A program made the position numbers and the translations under genes. From NCBI RefSeq assembly GCF_009834545.1, contig NZ_CP019427.1, positions 4,532,001 through 4,596,000 of the forward strand: a stretch of 64,000 nt of DNA. Reading direction: 5' to 3'. The DNA is from Pseudomonas sp. S04. GTDB taxonomy: Bacteria; Pseudomonadota; Gammaproteobacteria; Pseudomonadales; Pseudomonadaceae. Shown here piece after piece: positions 9,374 to 15,926 of the stretch (within the stretch, counting starts at the first letter, position 1; the number at the start of each line of letters is the position of its first letter). Under the pieces are notes generated by a model. It was not told where the DNA came from. It did not search any database and saw only the letters and a program-made list of their open reading frames with translations.

Positions 9374-9738
9374 GGGCTTTAGTTGTCTTCCAATTGGAGA
9401 TCTCTACCAAAACAGCTGCATCGCCATCGTCGTTCCAGATAGGGGTTTTAAAGTTCCAGTAAATGTGATGCCAAAGAACATCTCCATTTTTTCGCTCCTT
9501 GTCCTGCCCGACCTTGGTGTGCAGAGCAACCCGCTCTCCCTTGCTCACCAATTTATTGACAAACCATTTAGAGTGGCGATGCTTGTTGGATATTTTCCCA
9601 TCTTCGGTATATGTCGCATCAGATACCATATAGCTATTCAAGTTACAGTCTTCGAGTACGGTTAACAGCACTCGCTCTTCACTTGCATCACCGTGCCCGT
9701 GGCACCTTATCAATTCTCAATTTCATTTCAGCTTCCAT
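9369..9738 (-). pseudogene. Small island protein of unknown family, frameshifted near its N-terminus
   Basis: The main open part (9369 to about 9700) encodes about 110 residues with a clearly protein-like composition (VLLTVLEDCNLNSYMVSD, SKGERVALHTKVG, WHHIYWNFKTPIWNDDGDAA). Its own frame has only a TTG start with a poor context. In the adjacent frame a better start (ATG at 9726, or 9738, with GGAAG upstream of 9726) gives MKLRIDKVPR and then stops at 9688. Removing one G from the GGG at about 9697 joins the two into one continuous frame (KVPRHGDASEERV). I read it as one gene of about 118-122 codons with a +1 frameshift, or a base-calling error. Function is unknown to me. Confidence 0.6.
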
Positions 9739-9888
9739 GTTGTGGCATGTTCGTGGTAAGGCTGAATGTATTCGATTGGATAGCATCTGGCCACTTCTAA
9801 GCTCACTCCCCTTACCAGGCGCCCTGCCGACCGTTAAAATCTTCGTGAAGCGCAGTGCTTCTGCTGAGCTCATAAACGAGGATTCGCG

Positions 9889-10098
9889 ATGCCAAATTCT
9901 GACCTATTCCCTTCCCTGCCCTACAAGCTCAACGAGAACCAACTCGCCCTCGAGGCCGCCATCATGGAGCTATCGAACTAGGTGGAGGCTCGCGGCTCGG
10001 CAGACGTCGCCGATAACCTCCGCGGCGCCCTGGACACGATCGACCGGAATGAAGAGTTCATCAAAATAACGCTGGCAGTGCTTTTGACCCCAGAATGA
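9889..10098 (+). pseudogene. Small island gene with in-frame amber stop
   Basis: ATG at 9889 starts a frame reading MPNSDLFPSLPYKLNENQLA...AAIMELSN, then TAG at 9979-9981, and continues VEARGSADVADNLRGALDTI up to TGA at 10096-10098. Both halves have amphipathic, well-behaved coding composition and the same frame. A TAG in place of TGG (Trp) is the simplest reading, giving an ancestral protein of about 69 residues. The upstream AACGAGGATTCGCG gives a plausible ribosome-binding site (GAGGA). I do not recognise the family. Absent from simple long-ORF lists because of the stop. Confidence 0.55.
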
Positions 10099-10284
10099 GT
10101 CTGGATATGGCGGATTACCGCAGACTCTACGCCATGGTCCGATGACCAACCGTTTGCATCCGCTGGCCCCCAACTAAGATTCCTGTTGACTAGCATATCC
10201 GGGGGCATTGAGTACCTAGACGCGGGCGCCTGGAGTGGCCTCCAGGATCTCGCACTGACACGTTTGAGGCAACTGATCAACTAG
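10095..10284 (+). pseudogene. Second small island gene, coupled to the previous one and frameshifted
   Basis: Its ATG (10095) overlaps the stop of the preceding gene (ATGA). It encodes MSLDMADYRRLYAMV and stops at 10143. One frame over, a coding-like stretch (DDQPFASAGPQLRF, then GGIEYLDAGAWSGLQDLALT) runs from 10141 to TAG at 10282-10284. Removing one base in GTCCGATGA at about 10140 joins the two parts into about 62 codons. Overlapping start/stop and conserved-looking sequence support a real two-gene unit that has decayed. Function unknown. Confidence 0.5.
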
Positions 10285-10333
10285 TGCTATCCCGCTGCGC
10301 CAAACTCCTCATGGAAACAGTCCACACAGACGT

Positions 10334-10361
10334 TTGACACGGCTTGCAAACGTGATATCGT
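10334..10361 (+). promoter_or_regulatory. Possible sigma-70 promoter for the exported-protein operon
   Basis: TTGACA (10334-10339) and TATCGT (10356-10361) are separated by 16 bp, about 110 bp upstream of the TPR gene start. The -35 is perfect and the -10 matches 4 of 6. The surrounding 10285-10471 region has no gene. Moderate support only. Confidence 0.35.
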
Positions 10362-10471
10362 AATGCGCATCATTCTCATCTGTACGACCGAGAGAAGCCG
10401 GACCCGTAGGGCAGTAAGTTTGATGCTCATTGACAGATCAACCGTGTGGTAAAGCAAAGGAAGGCAAGACA

Positions 10472-11386
10472 ATGGTAGCTTTTGTACGTAGTGCGTTGTT
10501 AGTAGCGATAGCCTCTGCTCATAGCATAGCTTTCGCTGACTCAGTTAAGGAAATCTCTCAGGAGATCCAGGCCAATGGATGGTTTCAATCATGCAGTCGG
10601 GCCCTTCCACGACTTGCGAAACTAGGAGAGCCTTCTAGGCAGTCTGGGGATTGGAAGTCGCATGTATTAACTAAGGCTGGTTGTTTGTCTGAGCTTCGCC
10701 GAGATGCAGAAGCTGTTGCTTACTTGGAGAGAAGTTATCCGAAAGGGGATTTTGATTCGGATGCGTTGGAGTTTTTAGCAACCAGCAATATCAGGCTTGG
10801 AAACTACGAAGATGCAGCCAAGCATTTGGAAGCAGCACTTGCGGGCGGGGCAAAAAAAACAAGAATTCCAGAGATTCATAGCAAGTTGGCTCTGGCATAT
10901 GTACAAGTAGCCGTCAAGCAAAGTTTCGCAGCACGCAGCCGCAGTGATTTTTTGGAGAAGGCTGAGAGGAGCCTGCGCACTGCCATTGATCTCAGCGACA
11001 CACCATCCCCATCCCTGTATACGCAGCTTGGACAAGTTGAAACAATCAAAGGGGATTTTGATGCTGCAGAAAGATCGCTGAATACTGCCCAAACAGTTAA
11101 TGATTCTTATAAGTGGGAGAAGCCTGGTCTTCGCCCAGTGATTGAATCAGAAATACTTATGGCAAAGAGTCAGTTAAAGATGGTGACCGGGGACTCTGTC
11201 GGTGCTGAAGGTTTGGCTCAACAAGCAGTGAAGTCGGCGCCAACAGAAAATCTGAAAATAGTCTTGGAGGCTATTAAGTCATCGCCTGAAGTAAAGGCCG
11301 AAGCATCATCGAAGTCGACTATGGCCAAGTCGGCTAAAGCATCGATATTAGCCCAGCCATACATCCCACTTGATGAAGAACTCTGA
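10472..11386 (+). CDS. Exported TPR-repeat protein, island cargo
   Basis: 304 residues from the ATG at 10472, chosen because AAGGAAGG lies 8-15 nt upstream and because it begins with a clean signal peptide (MVAFVRSALLVAIASA...AFA, cleavage about residue 22). An upstream in-frame ATG at 10430 would bury it. The mature part is alpha-helical and TPR-like: repeated patterns with A.Y...G....A...L.. such as LGNYEDAAKHLEAAL, RSLRTAIDLS and GDFDAAERSLNTA. The C-terminal 35 residues are Ser/Ala/Lys-rich, possibly disordered. Predicted periplasmic or surface scaffold. The region is clearly more AT-rich than flanking Pseudomonas DNA. First of three genes spaced 10 bp and -4 bp apart. Exact function unknown. 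Confidence 0.8.
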   Translation: MVAFVRSALLVAIASAHSIAFADSVKEISQEIQANGWFQSCSRALPRLAKLGEPSRQSGDWKSHVLTKAGCLSELRRDAEAVAYLERSYPKGDFDSDALEFLATSNIRLGNYEDAAKHLEAALAGGAKKTRIPEIHSKLALAYVQVAVKQSFAARSRSDFLEKAERSLRTAIDLSDTPSPSLYTQLGQVETIKGDFDAAERSLNTAQTVNDSYKWEKPGLRPVIESEILMAKSQLKMVTGDSVGAEGLAQQAVKSAPTENLKIVLEAIKSSPEVKAEASSKSTMAKSAKASILAQPYIPLDEEL

Positions 11387-11396
11387 GTATAATCGA

Positions 11397-11585
11397 ATGA
11401 CAAAAGCTAAGCTTACTCTGGCTGCATTAGTATTTATGCTGCCGTCGCTATCGTTTGCTGGGGTTTCTTCCGCAATGATCTATACTTGCAATAATGCTCC
11501 TACTAGTGAACCACGTGGAGGTGGGTGGATTTGCTACTACCAAAATATGCCCGTAAACATTAACCCTCCGCCGGTGATTCTTTGA
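11397..11585 (+). CDS. Small exported two-cysteine protein, island cargo
   Basis: 62 residues beginning MTKAKLTLAALVFMLPSLSFA, a textbook signal peptide, leaving a mature peptide of about 41 residues with two cysteines 16 residues apart (C31 and a second Cys in GGGWICYY), aromatic residues and a proline-rich tail (NINPPPVIL). This could form one disulfide loop in the periplasm. It starts 10 nt after the TPR stop, with only weak Shine-Dalgarno, and its TGA overlaps the next gene's start. A longer frame from 11370 exists but would not have a signal peptide at its N-terminus. I know no family for it. Confidence 0.65.
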   Translation: MTKAKLTLAALVFMLPSLSFAGVSSAMIYTCNNAPTSEPRGGGWICYYQNMPVNINPPPVIL

Positions 11586-11947
11586 GGTCTTTTCTTACTC
11601 TTGCGATGTTTTTTAGTTTGGAGGCGTCGCAACAAGCTATTGCCGAGCATTCGGCACGGGCTATTTCGTTCGGGGGTGTTTCATGTGCGGACGTAACGCG
11701 GAGCTTGCCTTCTGGCAATTCGGCCCTGGATCATGCTACCACATGGGCTGAAGGATACTTGAATGCTCAAAACCAGGATGCGCCTGAGTGGGTGGATTTG
11801 GTAGAAAACACCTTGAACAGAGGTCAGCGTGAGAGTTATATATACGCCTATTGCAAGAAGCATCCTCAAGCCTTGGTTTTAGATTCGGCACAGGAACTCC
11901 AGAGGTTCCTAGAATCAGAATTGATAGGGCGAGCGAAGAGACTTTGA
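11582..11947 (+). CDS. Small exported protein, resembling the HdeA/Rap1a type
   Basis: 121 residues if started at the TTG at 11582, which overlaps the preceding stop as TTGA (translational coupling) and gives a signal peptide (MRSFLTLAMFFSLEASQQAIA). An internal ATG at 11606 is the alternative. The mature protein has two cysteines framing a helical core: GVSCADV at the front, then WAEGYLNAQNQ, YIYAYCKKHPQA and a C-terminal helix. A Cys...W..GY....C...P layout is seen in HdeA and in Rap1a/Tai immunity-like proteins; I propose that resemblance, not membership. Last gene of the low-GC operon, followed by a strong hairpin terminator at 12088. Confidence 0.6.
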   Translation: MRSFLTLAMFFSLEASQQAIAEHSARAISFGGVSCADVTRSLPSGNSALDHATTWAEGYLNAQNQDAPEWVDLVENTLNRGQRESYIYAYCKKHPQALVLDSAQELQRFLESELIGRAKRL

Positions 11948-12087
11948 CGTCTTCAGCCTAAGTAACTTCAATGTTTTAGTTGAAAGAGTAAAGAGCCGCC
12001 GATCATCTCAGAGCGTATCAATCGATCCGTGCTTTGTGCACGGAGCAAGAGCCTCTGCTGGACTTTCAGGGACCATCTGCAGGGGCG

Positions 12088-12132
12088 GCGACCGGGGTGG
12101 ATGTTGACGCATTCTTCCCGGTCGCTCTTTTT
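12088..12132 (+). terminator. Rho-independent terminator of the exported-protein operon
   Basis: GCGACCGGG (12088-12096) pairs perfectly with CCCGGTCGC (12117-12125), followed by TCTTTTT. The T-run is on the + strand, so it serves the 10472-11947 operon; it also abuts the 3' end of the convergent Rz gene. Confidence 0.75.
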
Positions 12133-12650
12133 CACTTTGTTGCTGTCACGGCTTTGACATAGGCCTGACAAGCCGCCAGAGCGATCAATCCTTGGTCGCC
12201 GGCATTGGTAATGCCGATAATTCGTTGAGCATGCGCTGGTTCAAGTCGGGCTCGCGCCCCTCCATGAACCATGCCGACGGCGCCGGCGGTGGTAGGCACT
12301 GACCAGCTACCGGCTGAATCCTCAGCAAGGAGGACTGACAGCCGGAGATCAGCAGTGGCAAGACGATCACGCAGGCGAGCCTGTTTGGTCTGAGCATCGC
12401 TCATTTCCTTATAGTGGGCTTGATCGTTAGCTGACAACCGCTGCTCGAGCGCAAGGCGGTTTTCCTGATTCGTGCTCATCTGGGCTGAGGCCGCGTTGTT
12501 GATGGCGGTCAAATCGTTCTGATGTAGGTCGGCCTGCTCTGCCAGTTGCTTACCGTAGCGCCAGTCCTGAACCTTCCAGGTTGCTCCAATCGCCAGCAGT
12601 ACCATCACTAGCTCCCCGACCAGCACCACCTTCAACCCCGGCACGCTCAT
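12132..12650 (-). CDS. Phage i-spanin Rz (inner-membrane lysis subunit)
   Basis: 172 residues with an N-terminal membrane anchor (VVLVGELVMVLLAIGATW) and a long charged, coiled-coil-like periplasmic part containing TKQARLRDRLATADLRLSVLL, as in Rz proteins of lambdoid/pyocin lysis cassettes. Rz links to the outer-membrane lipoprotein Rz1 and disrupts the outer membrane at the end of lysis. Its ATG overlaps the TGA of the endolysin gene (ATGA). The frame is intact. An Rz1 frame is nested inside it at 12185-12397. Its conservation beside a dead endolysin is noted in the findings. Confidence 0.85.
   Translation of the reverse strand: MSVPGLKVVLVGELVMVLLAIGATWKVQDWRYGKQLAEQADLHQNDLTAINNAASAQMSTNQENRLALEQRLSANDQAHYKEMSDAQTKQARLRDRLATADLRLSVLLAEDSAGSWSVPTTAGAVGMVHGGARARLEPAHAQRIIGITNAGDQGLIALAACQAYVKAVTATK
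12185..12397 (-). CDS. Phage o-spanin Rz1 lipoprotein, nested within Rz
   Basis: 70 residues read in a different frame wholly inside Rz. It begins MLRPNRLACVIVLPLLISGC, a short signal peptide with lipobox LISGC (lipidated Cys about residue 20), and is followed by a proline-rich stretch (LPPPAPSAW) typical of Rz1. Nested Rz/Rz1 is a well-known lysis-gene architecture, so this is a real gene and not a shadow. Mature length about 50 residues. Confidence 0.82.
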   Translation of the reverse strand: MLRPNRLACVIVLPLLISGCQSSLLRIQPVAGQCLPPPAPSAWFMEGREPDLNQRMLNELSALPMPATKD

Positions 12651-13154
12651 GACAGCGCCCCGCCCGCCAGGCGGAACTGCTTAATCAAGTCCTCGAGGCG
12701 GTGTTCACGCTGGCCATAGCCAGCCTCGGGCAGGCTGGCTCAGATTTTCCGGCACTTCTTGATAGCGGTTTCGATCCGACCGGCATGCACGTCCGGCAGC
12801 GCCCGACATTCGCGGACGTGCTGCAGGGCCAGCAGGTCCTGGCTGATCGGGCTGAAGTCCGGCAGCTTGAGCAGCGCCCGGTAATGCGGCCAGTCCTTGA
12901 GCATCTGCTGATAGCGGCCGGAGGCGTTCGAGGTCAGCCCCTTGCTGTTGATGACCTTGGACTTGCAGCCCCGGGCAAAGGGGTGATCGGTGAAGTCCTT
13001 GAACACCTCAGGCTTCCGGTCGATGCCGGTGACGATCACGTCGTAGCCATCCATGGCCGTGGCCGGCGAGGTGACAGTACCCTCTCCAGGCCAGCATATC
13101 GAGGAAGGCGAGCGCATTGCGGCTGCCCGCCCTGCTCTCTGAAAGTCTTGCCAT
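12647..13154 (-). pseudogene. Phage endolysin, inactivated by a 2-nt deletion and a nonsense codon
   Basis: From ATG at 13152-13154 the frame reads MARLSESRAGSRNALAFLDM then LAW, where lysozyme-like endolysins continue with SEGT. Here two bases are missing (near 13085) and the rest (EGTVTSPATAMDGYDVIV, SNASGRYQQMLKDW, LALQHVRECRALPDV) is in another frame. That frame stops at TGA 12740-12742 where a Trp is expected (KKCRKI-stop-ASLPEAGYGQREHRLEDL), then runs open to the TGA overlapping the Rz start. The interval is 508 nt; restoring 2 nt gives 170 codons exactly. Muramidase-type phage lysozyme; not functional as read. Confidence 0.78.
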
Positions 13155-13163
13155 TGCTTTGCC

Positions 13164-13291
13164 GATTTTGGGAACAGGCAAACGGCCCTATACCTGATGG
13201 CTGCTACGTATCTCCTCTAGATGGAAACAGACGTAACACTGACTTGGCCAACCTCAAGCTGGTGACCAAGGATGCCCTACTTGGCCGATAA
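13164..13291 (+). pseudogene. HNH endonuclease fragment
   Basis: The frame here reads RFWEQANGPIPDGCYVSPLDGNRRNTDLANLKLVTK when taken in pieces: WEQANGPIPDG, LDGNRRNTDLANL and LVTKDAL are typical of phage HNH endonucleases (WxxxNGPIPxG...DGxxxNxxxxNLxLV). The N-terminal part is missing at about 13155-13164, where the endolysin start begins in the opposite direction, and the C-terminal side runs into the integrase. A remnant with two deletion junctions. Confidence 0.65.
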
Positions 13292-14114
13292 GCCGATGGA
13301 CAAGGTCACGCCGGTGATCATGCGCAAGATCGTCAACGACATTCAATGGACGTCACCAGTTCGCCGAAAGAACGCCATTCGGCTGGTGACTACGATCTTC
13401 ACCCAGGCTGTGCGCGACGAGCTCATTACCCGAAACCCTGCTGCATCTATTCCGGCAACCCGCGTTCCAAAGCGAGATCTCGATCCCTTCACGCGCCCCG
13501 AAGCCGACCTGATGATTTCCAAACTGTACGAACTGACGAGCGGTTTACAACAGATCTACGCCTCCTTTTTTGAGTTCTCGTTCTACACCGGAATGCGCCC
13601 AGGAGAGGCGATGGCTCTGCGCTGGGCGGAGGTTGATATGCGCAAGAAAACCGCTCGTATTTGTCGTATTCGTATCTACGGAAAGATCCAGGAGCGAACT
13701 AAAACAAAGACCTCTCGCGAAGTTTTATTGAACGATCGCGCGATTAAGGCGCTCGAAAAAGCCAGGCCACTTACAGCGGCGCGTTCTGATTATGTGTTCG
13801 CGCCGGAAGGATCGGGTGACAGGTCGGAACTGTTTATCCGATCCGAGACTGGCCCAAAACGCTACTGGTTGAGCGCGCTGCGAAAGTTAGGAATTCGGCA
13901 TCGCAGGATGTATGACACGCGCCACACGTACGCAACGATGTGTTTGATGTCCGGCATGAACCCAGCTTTCATTGCCGCACAGCTTGGGCACAGCGTTCAG
14001 GTTCTGCTTTCGACGTACGCCAAGTGGATCAGCTCGCCGAGTGATTGGGCAGAGCTTGAGAAGCTGGACAAAATTGAAAGTGGTACAAAAACGGTACGTG
14101 AAAATCACCCGTAG
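13272..14114 (+). pseudogene. Tyrosine recombinase (integrase), N-terminally truncated
   Basis: 280 residues containing the core-binding and catalytic domains: ArgI in YTGMRPGEAMALRW (about residue 109), the box II YDTRHTYATM (Arg217; the usual first His is Tyr), LGHS (His240) and the nucleophile in STYAKWI (Tyr249). Phage integrases of this type are about 350-400 residues. The arm-binding N-terminus (about 100 residues) is absent and the frame begins amid an HNH remnant, so the ATG at 13272 is likely not an original start. It lies against attR, as expected for the element's own recombinase. Catalytic residues are kept, but arm binding should be lost. Confidence 0.82.
14081..14109. other. Possible integrase arm-type site, right
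   Basis: TGGTACAAAAACGGTACGTG and the following AAAATCACC lie in the last codons of the integrase, 42 bp from attR. They match 9345-9373 at the opposite end with few differences. See that entry. Confidence 0.5.
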
Positions 14115-14150
14115 TGACATGCATGCCGAAATACAAAGGGTTTACGGTAC

Positions 14151-14169
14151 ATGTGCGGATTAGCTGGCG
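14151..14169 (+). other. attR: right 19-bp direct repeat
   Basis: Identical to 9254-9272. It includes the start codon and codons 2-6 of the amidotransferase, with the catalytic Cys2 codon. The upstream sequence here (CAAAGGGTTTACGGTAC) is island DNA and offers only a weak AAAGGG ribosome-binding site 10 nt from the ATG. Confidence 0.9.
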
Positions 14170-15923
14170 AGTTACGTTTTGATCATCAACCGGCCGACCT
14201 GGCCGCCATTGAGCGAATCACCCATCACCTGGCGCCTCGTGGCCCCGACGCCTGGGGTTTTCACAGTCAGGGACCGATCGCCCTGGGCCATCGACGGCTG
14301 AAAATCATGGACCTGTCGGACGGCTCGGCGCAGCCGATGGTCGACAGTCAACTGGGCCTGTCCCTGGCCTTCAACGGCGCGATCTACAACTTCCCCGAAT
14401 TGCGCGCCGAGCTGGAAACCCTCGGTTATGCCTTCTATTCCGGCGGTGACACCGAAGTGTTGCTCAAGGGCTATCACGCCTGGGGCGCAGACCTGCTGCC
14501 CCGGCTCAACGGCATGTTTGCCTTCGCCATCTGGGAGCGCGACAGCCAACGCCTGTTCATCGCCCGTGACCGCCTCGGCGTGAAACCCTTGTACCTGTCG
14601 CGCACCGGCCAGCGCCTGCGCTTCGCCTCGACTTTGCCTGCCCTGCTCAAGGGCGGCGACATCAACCCGATCCTCGACCCGGTGGCGCTCAACCACTACC
14701 TGAACTTCCACGCTGTGGTCCCGGCGCCCCGCACCTTGCTGGCAGGCATCGAAAAACTGCCGCCGGCGACCTGGATGCGTATCGAGGCTGACGGCAGCAC
14801 CGAACAGCACACCTGGTGGACGCTGCCCTACGGACCCCGCGCCGACGAACTCGACCTGACCCTGGAAGACTGGCGTGACCGGGTGCTGCAAAGCACCCGT
14901 GACGCGGTGGCGATTCGTCAGCGCGCGGCGGTGGATGTCGGCGTGCTGCTGTCCGGCGGCGTCGACTCCAGTCTGCTGGTGGGACTGCTGCGCGAAGTCG
15001 GTGTGCAAGACCTGTCGACCTTCTCCATCGGTTTTCAGGACGCGGGCGGCGAACGGGGTGACGAGTTCCAATACTCGGACCTGATCGCCAAGCACTATGG
15101 CACCCGTCATCACCAACTGCGCATCGACGAGAAGGAAATCATCGAGCAACTGCCCGCCGCGTTCCGCGCGATGAGCGAGCCGATGGTCAGCCACGACTGC
15201 ATCGCCTTCTACCTGCTGTCCCGGGAAGTGGCCAAGCACTGCAAAGTGGTGCAAAGCGGCCAGGGTGCGGATGAACTGTTTGCCGGCTACCACTGGTACC
15301 CGCAGGTCGATGGCGCCAGCGACCCCTATGCGGCCTATCGCGAGGCCTTCTTCGACCGCAGCTACGACGACTACGCCGCCACCGTGCAACCGCAATGGCT
15401 GACCGAGCATGACGCCGCCGGCGACTTCGTGCGGGCACATTTCGCCCAGCCCGGCGCCGCCGCACCTGTGGATAAAGCGTTGCGCCTGGACAGTACGGTG
15501 ATGCTGGTCGACGACCCGGTCAAGCGTGTGGATAACATGACCATGGCCTGGGGCCTGGAGGCGCGTACGCCGTTTCTCGACTACCGCCTGGTGGAATTGT
15601 CAGCGCGGGTACCGGGCAAATTCAAACTGCCGGACGGCGGCAAGCAGGTGCTCAAGGAAGCTGCGCGCCTGGTGATCCCCAGCGAGGTGATCGACCGCAA
15701 GAAGGGTTACTTCCCCGTTCCCGGCCTCAAGCATCTGCAAGGCGCGACCCTGGACTGGGTGCGCGAACTGCTGCTGGATCCGAGCCAGGACCGCGGCCTG
15801 TTCAAGCCGGCCATGCTCGACCGCCTGCTCACCGACCCGCAAGGCCAGTTGACCCCGTTGCGCGGCTCCAAACTGTGGCAACTGGCAGCGCTGAACCTAT
15901 GGCTCAGCGAACAAGGAATCTGA
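14151..15923 (+). CDS. N-acetylglutaminylglutamine amidotransferase (asparagine-synthetase-like)
   Basis: Converts N-acetylglutaminylglutamine to its amide (NAGGN), an osmoprotectant dipeptide of pseudomonads. 590 residues. The N-terminal Ntn glutaminase domain starts MCGLAGE with nucleophile Cys2. The C-terminal ATP-pyrophosphatase/synthetase domain has SGGVDSS at about residue 267 and GQGADELFAGY, as in AsnB. The catalytic start is restored across attR, so the protein is full length, but its native leader lies 4.9 kb upstream. Expression must now come from the island end (integrase read-through or a new promoter). First gene of a three-gene operon: the synthetase starts 3 nt after its stop. 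Confidence 0.93.
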   Translation: MCGLAGELRFDHQPADLAAIERITHHLAPRGPDAWGFHSQGPIALGHRRLKIMDLSDGSAQPMVDSQLGLSLAFNGAIYNFPELRAELETLGYAFYSGGDTEVLLKGYHAWGADLLPRLNGMFAFAIWERDSQRLFIARDRLGVKPLYLSRTGQRLRFASTLPALLKGGDINPILDPVALNHYLNFHAVVPAPRTLLAGIEKLPPATWMRIEADGSTEQHTWWTLPYGPRADELDLTLEDWRDRVLQSTRDAVAIRQRAAVDVGVLLSGGVDSSLLVGLLREVGVQDLSTFSIGFQDAGGERGDEFQYSDLIAKHYGTRHHQLRIDEKEIIEQLPAAFRAMSEPMVSHDCIAFYLLSREVAKHCKVVQSGQGADELFAGYHWYPQVDGASDPYAAYREAFFDRSYDDYAATVQPQWLTEHDAAGDFVRAHFAQPGAAAPVDKALRLDSTVMLVDDPVKRVDNMTMAWGLEARTPFLDYRLVELSARVPGKFKLPDGGKQVLKEAARLVIPSEVIDRKKGYFPVPGLKHLQGATLDWVRELLLDPSQDRGLFKPAMLDRLLTDPQGQLTPLRGSKLWQLAALNLWLSEQGI

Positions 15924-15926
15924 CTG

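Larger units (their letters stand above)
9254..14169. mobile_element. Decayed phage-type integrative island in the NAGGN amidotransferase gene
   Basis: About 4.9 kb bounded by perfect 19-bp direct repeats, with a tyrosine recombinase fragment at the right end reading toward the boundary. Contents from left: a small gene with a frameshift, two small broken genes, an intact three-gene exported-protein operon of visibly lower GC, and a phage lysis cassette (endolysin broken, Rz and Rz1 intact), an HNH fragment and an N-terminally truncated integrase. The direct repeats regenerate the target gene's first six codons, so the downstream protein is intact. Loss of the integrase N-terminus and of structural genes suggests a deletion-derived, immobile remnant. 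Confidence 0.88.

Noticed and set aside
12701..13291. 196-codon plus-strand ORF over the endolysin
   Set aside because: Only its last ~43 codons (HNH fragment) look coding; the rest is the antisense of the endolysin pseudogene.
13272..14114. Intact integrase
   Set aside because: The N-terminal arm-binding region is missing and the frame starts within an HNH remnant.
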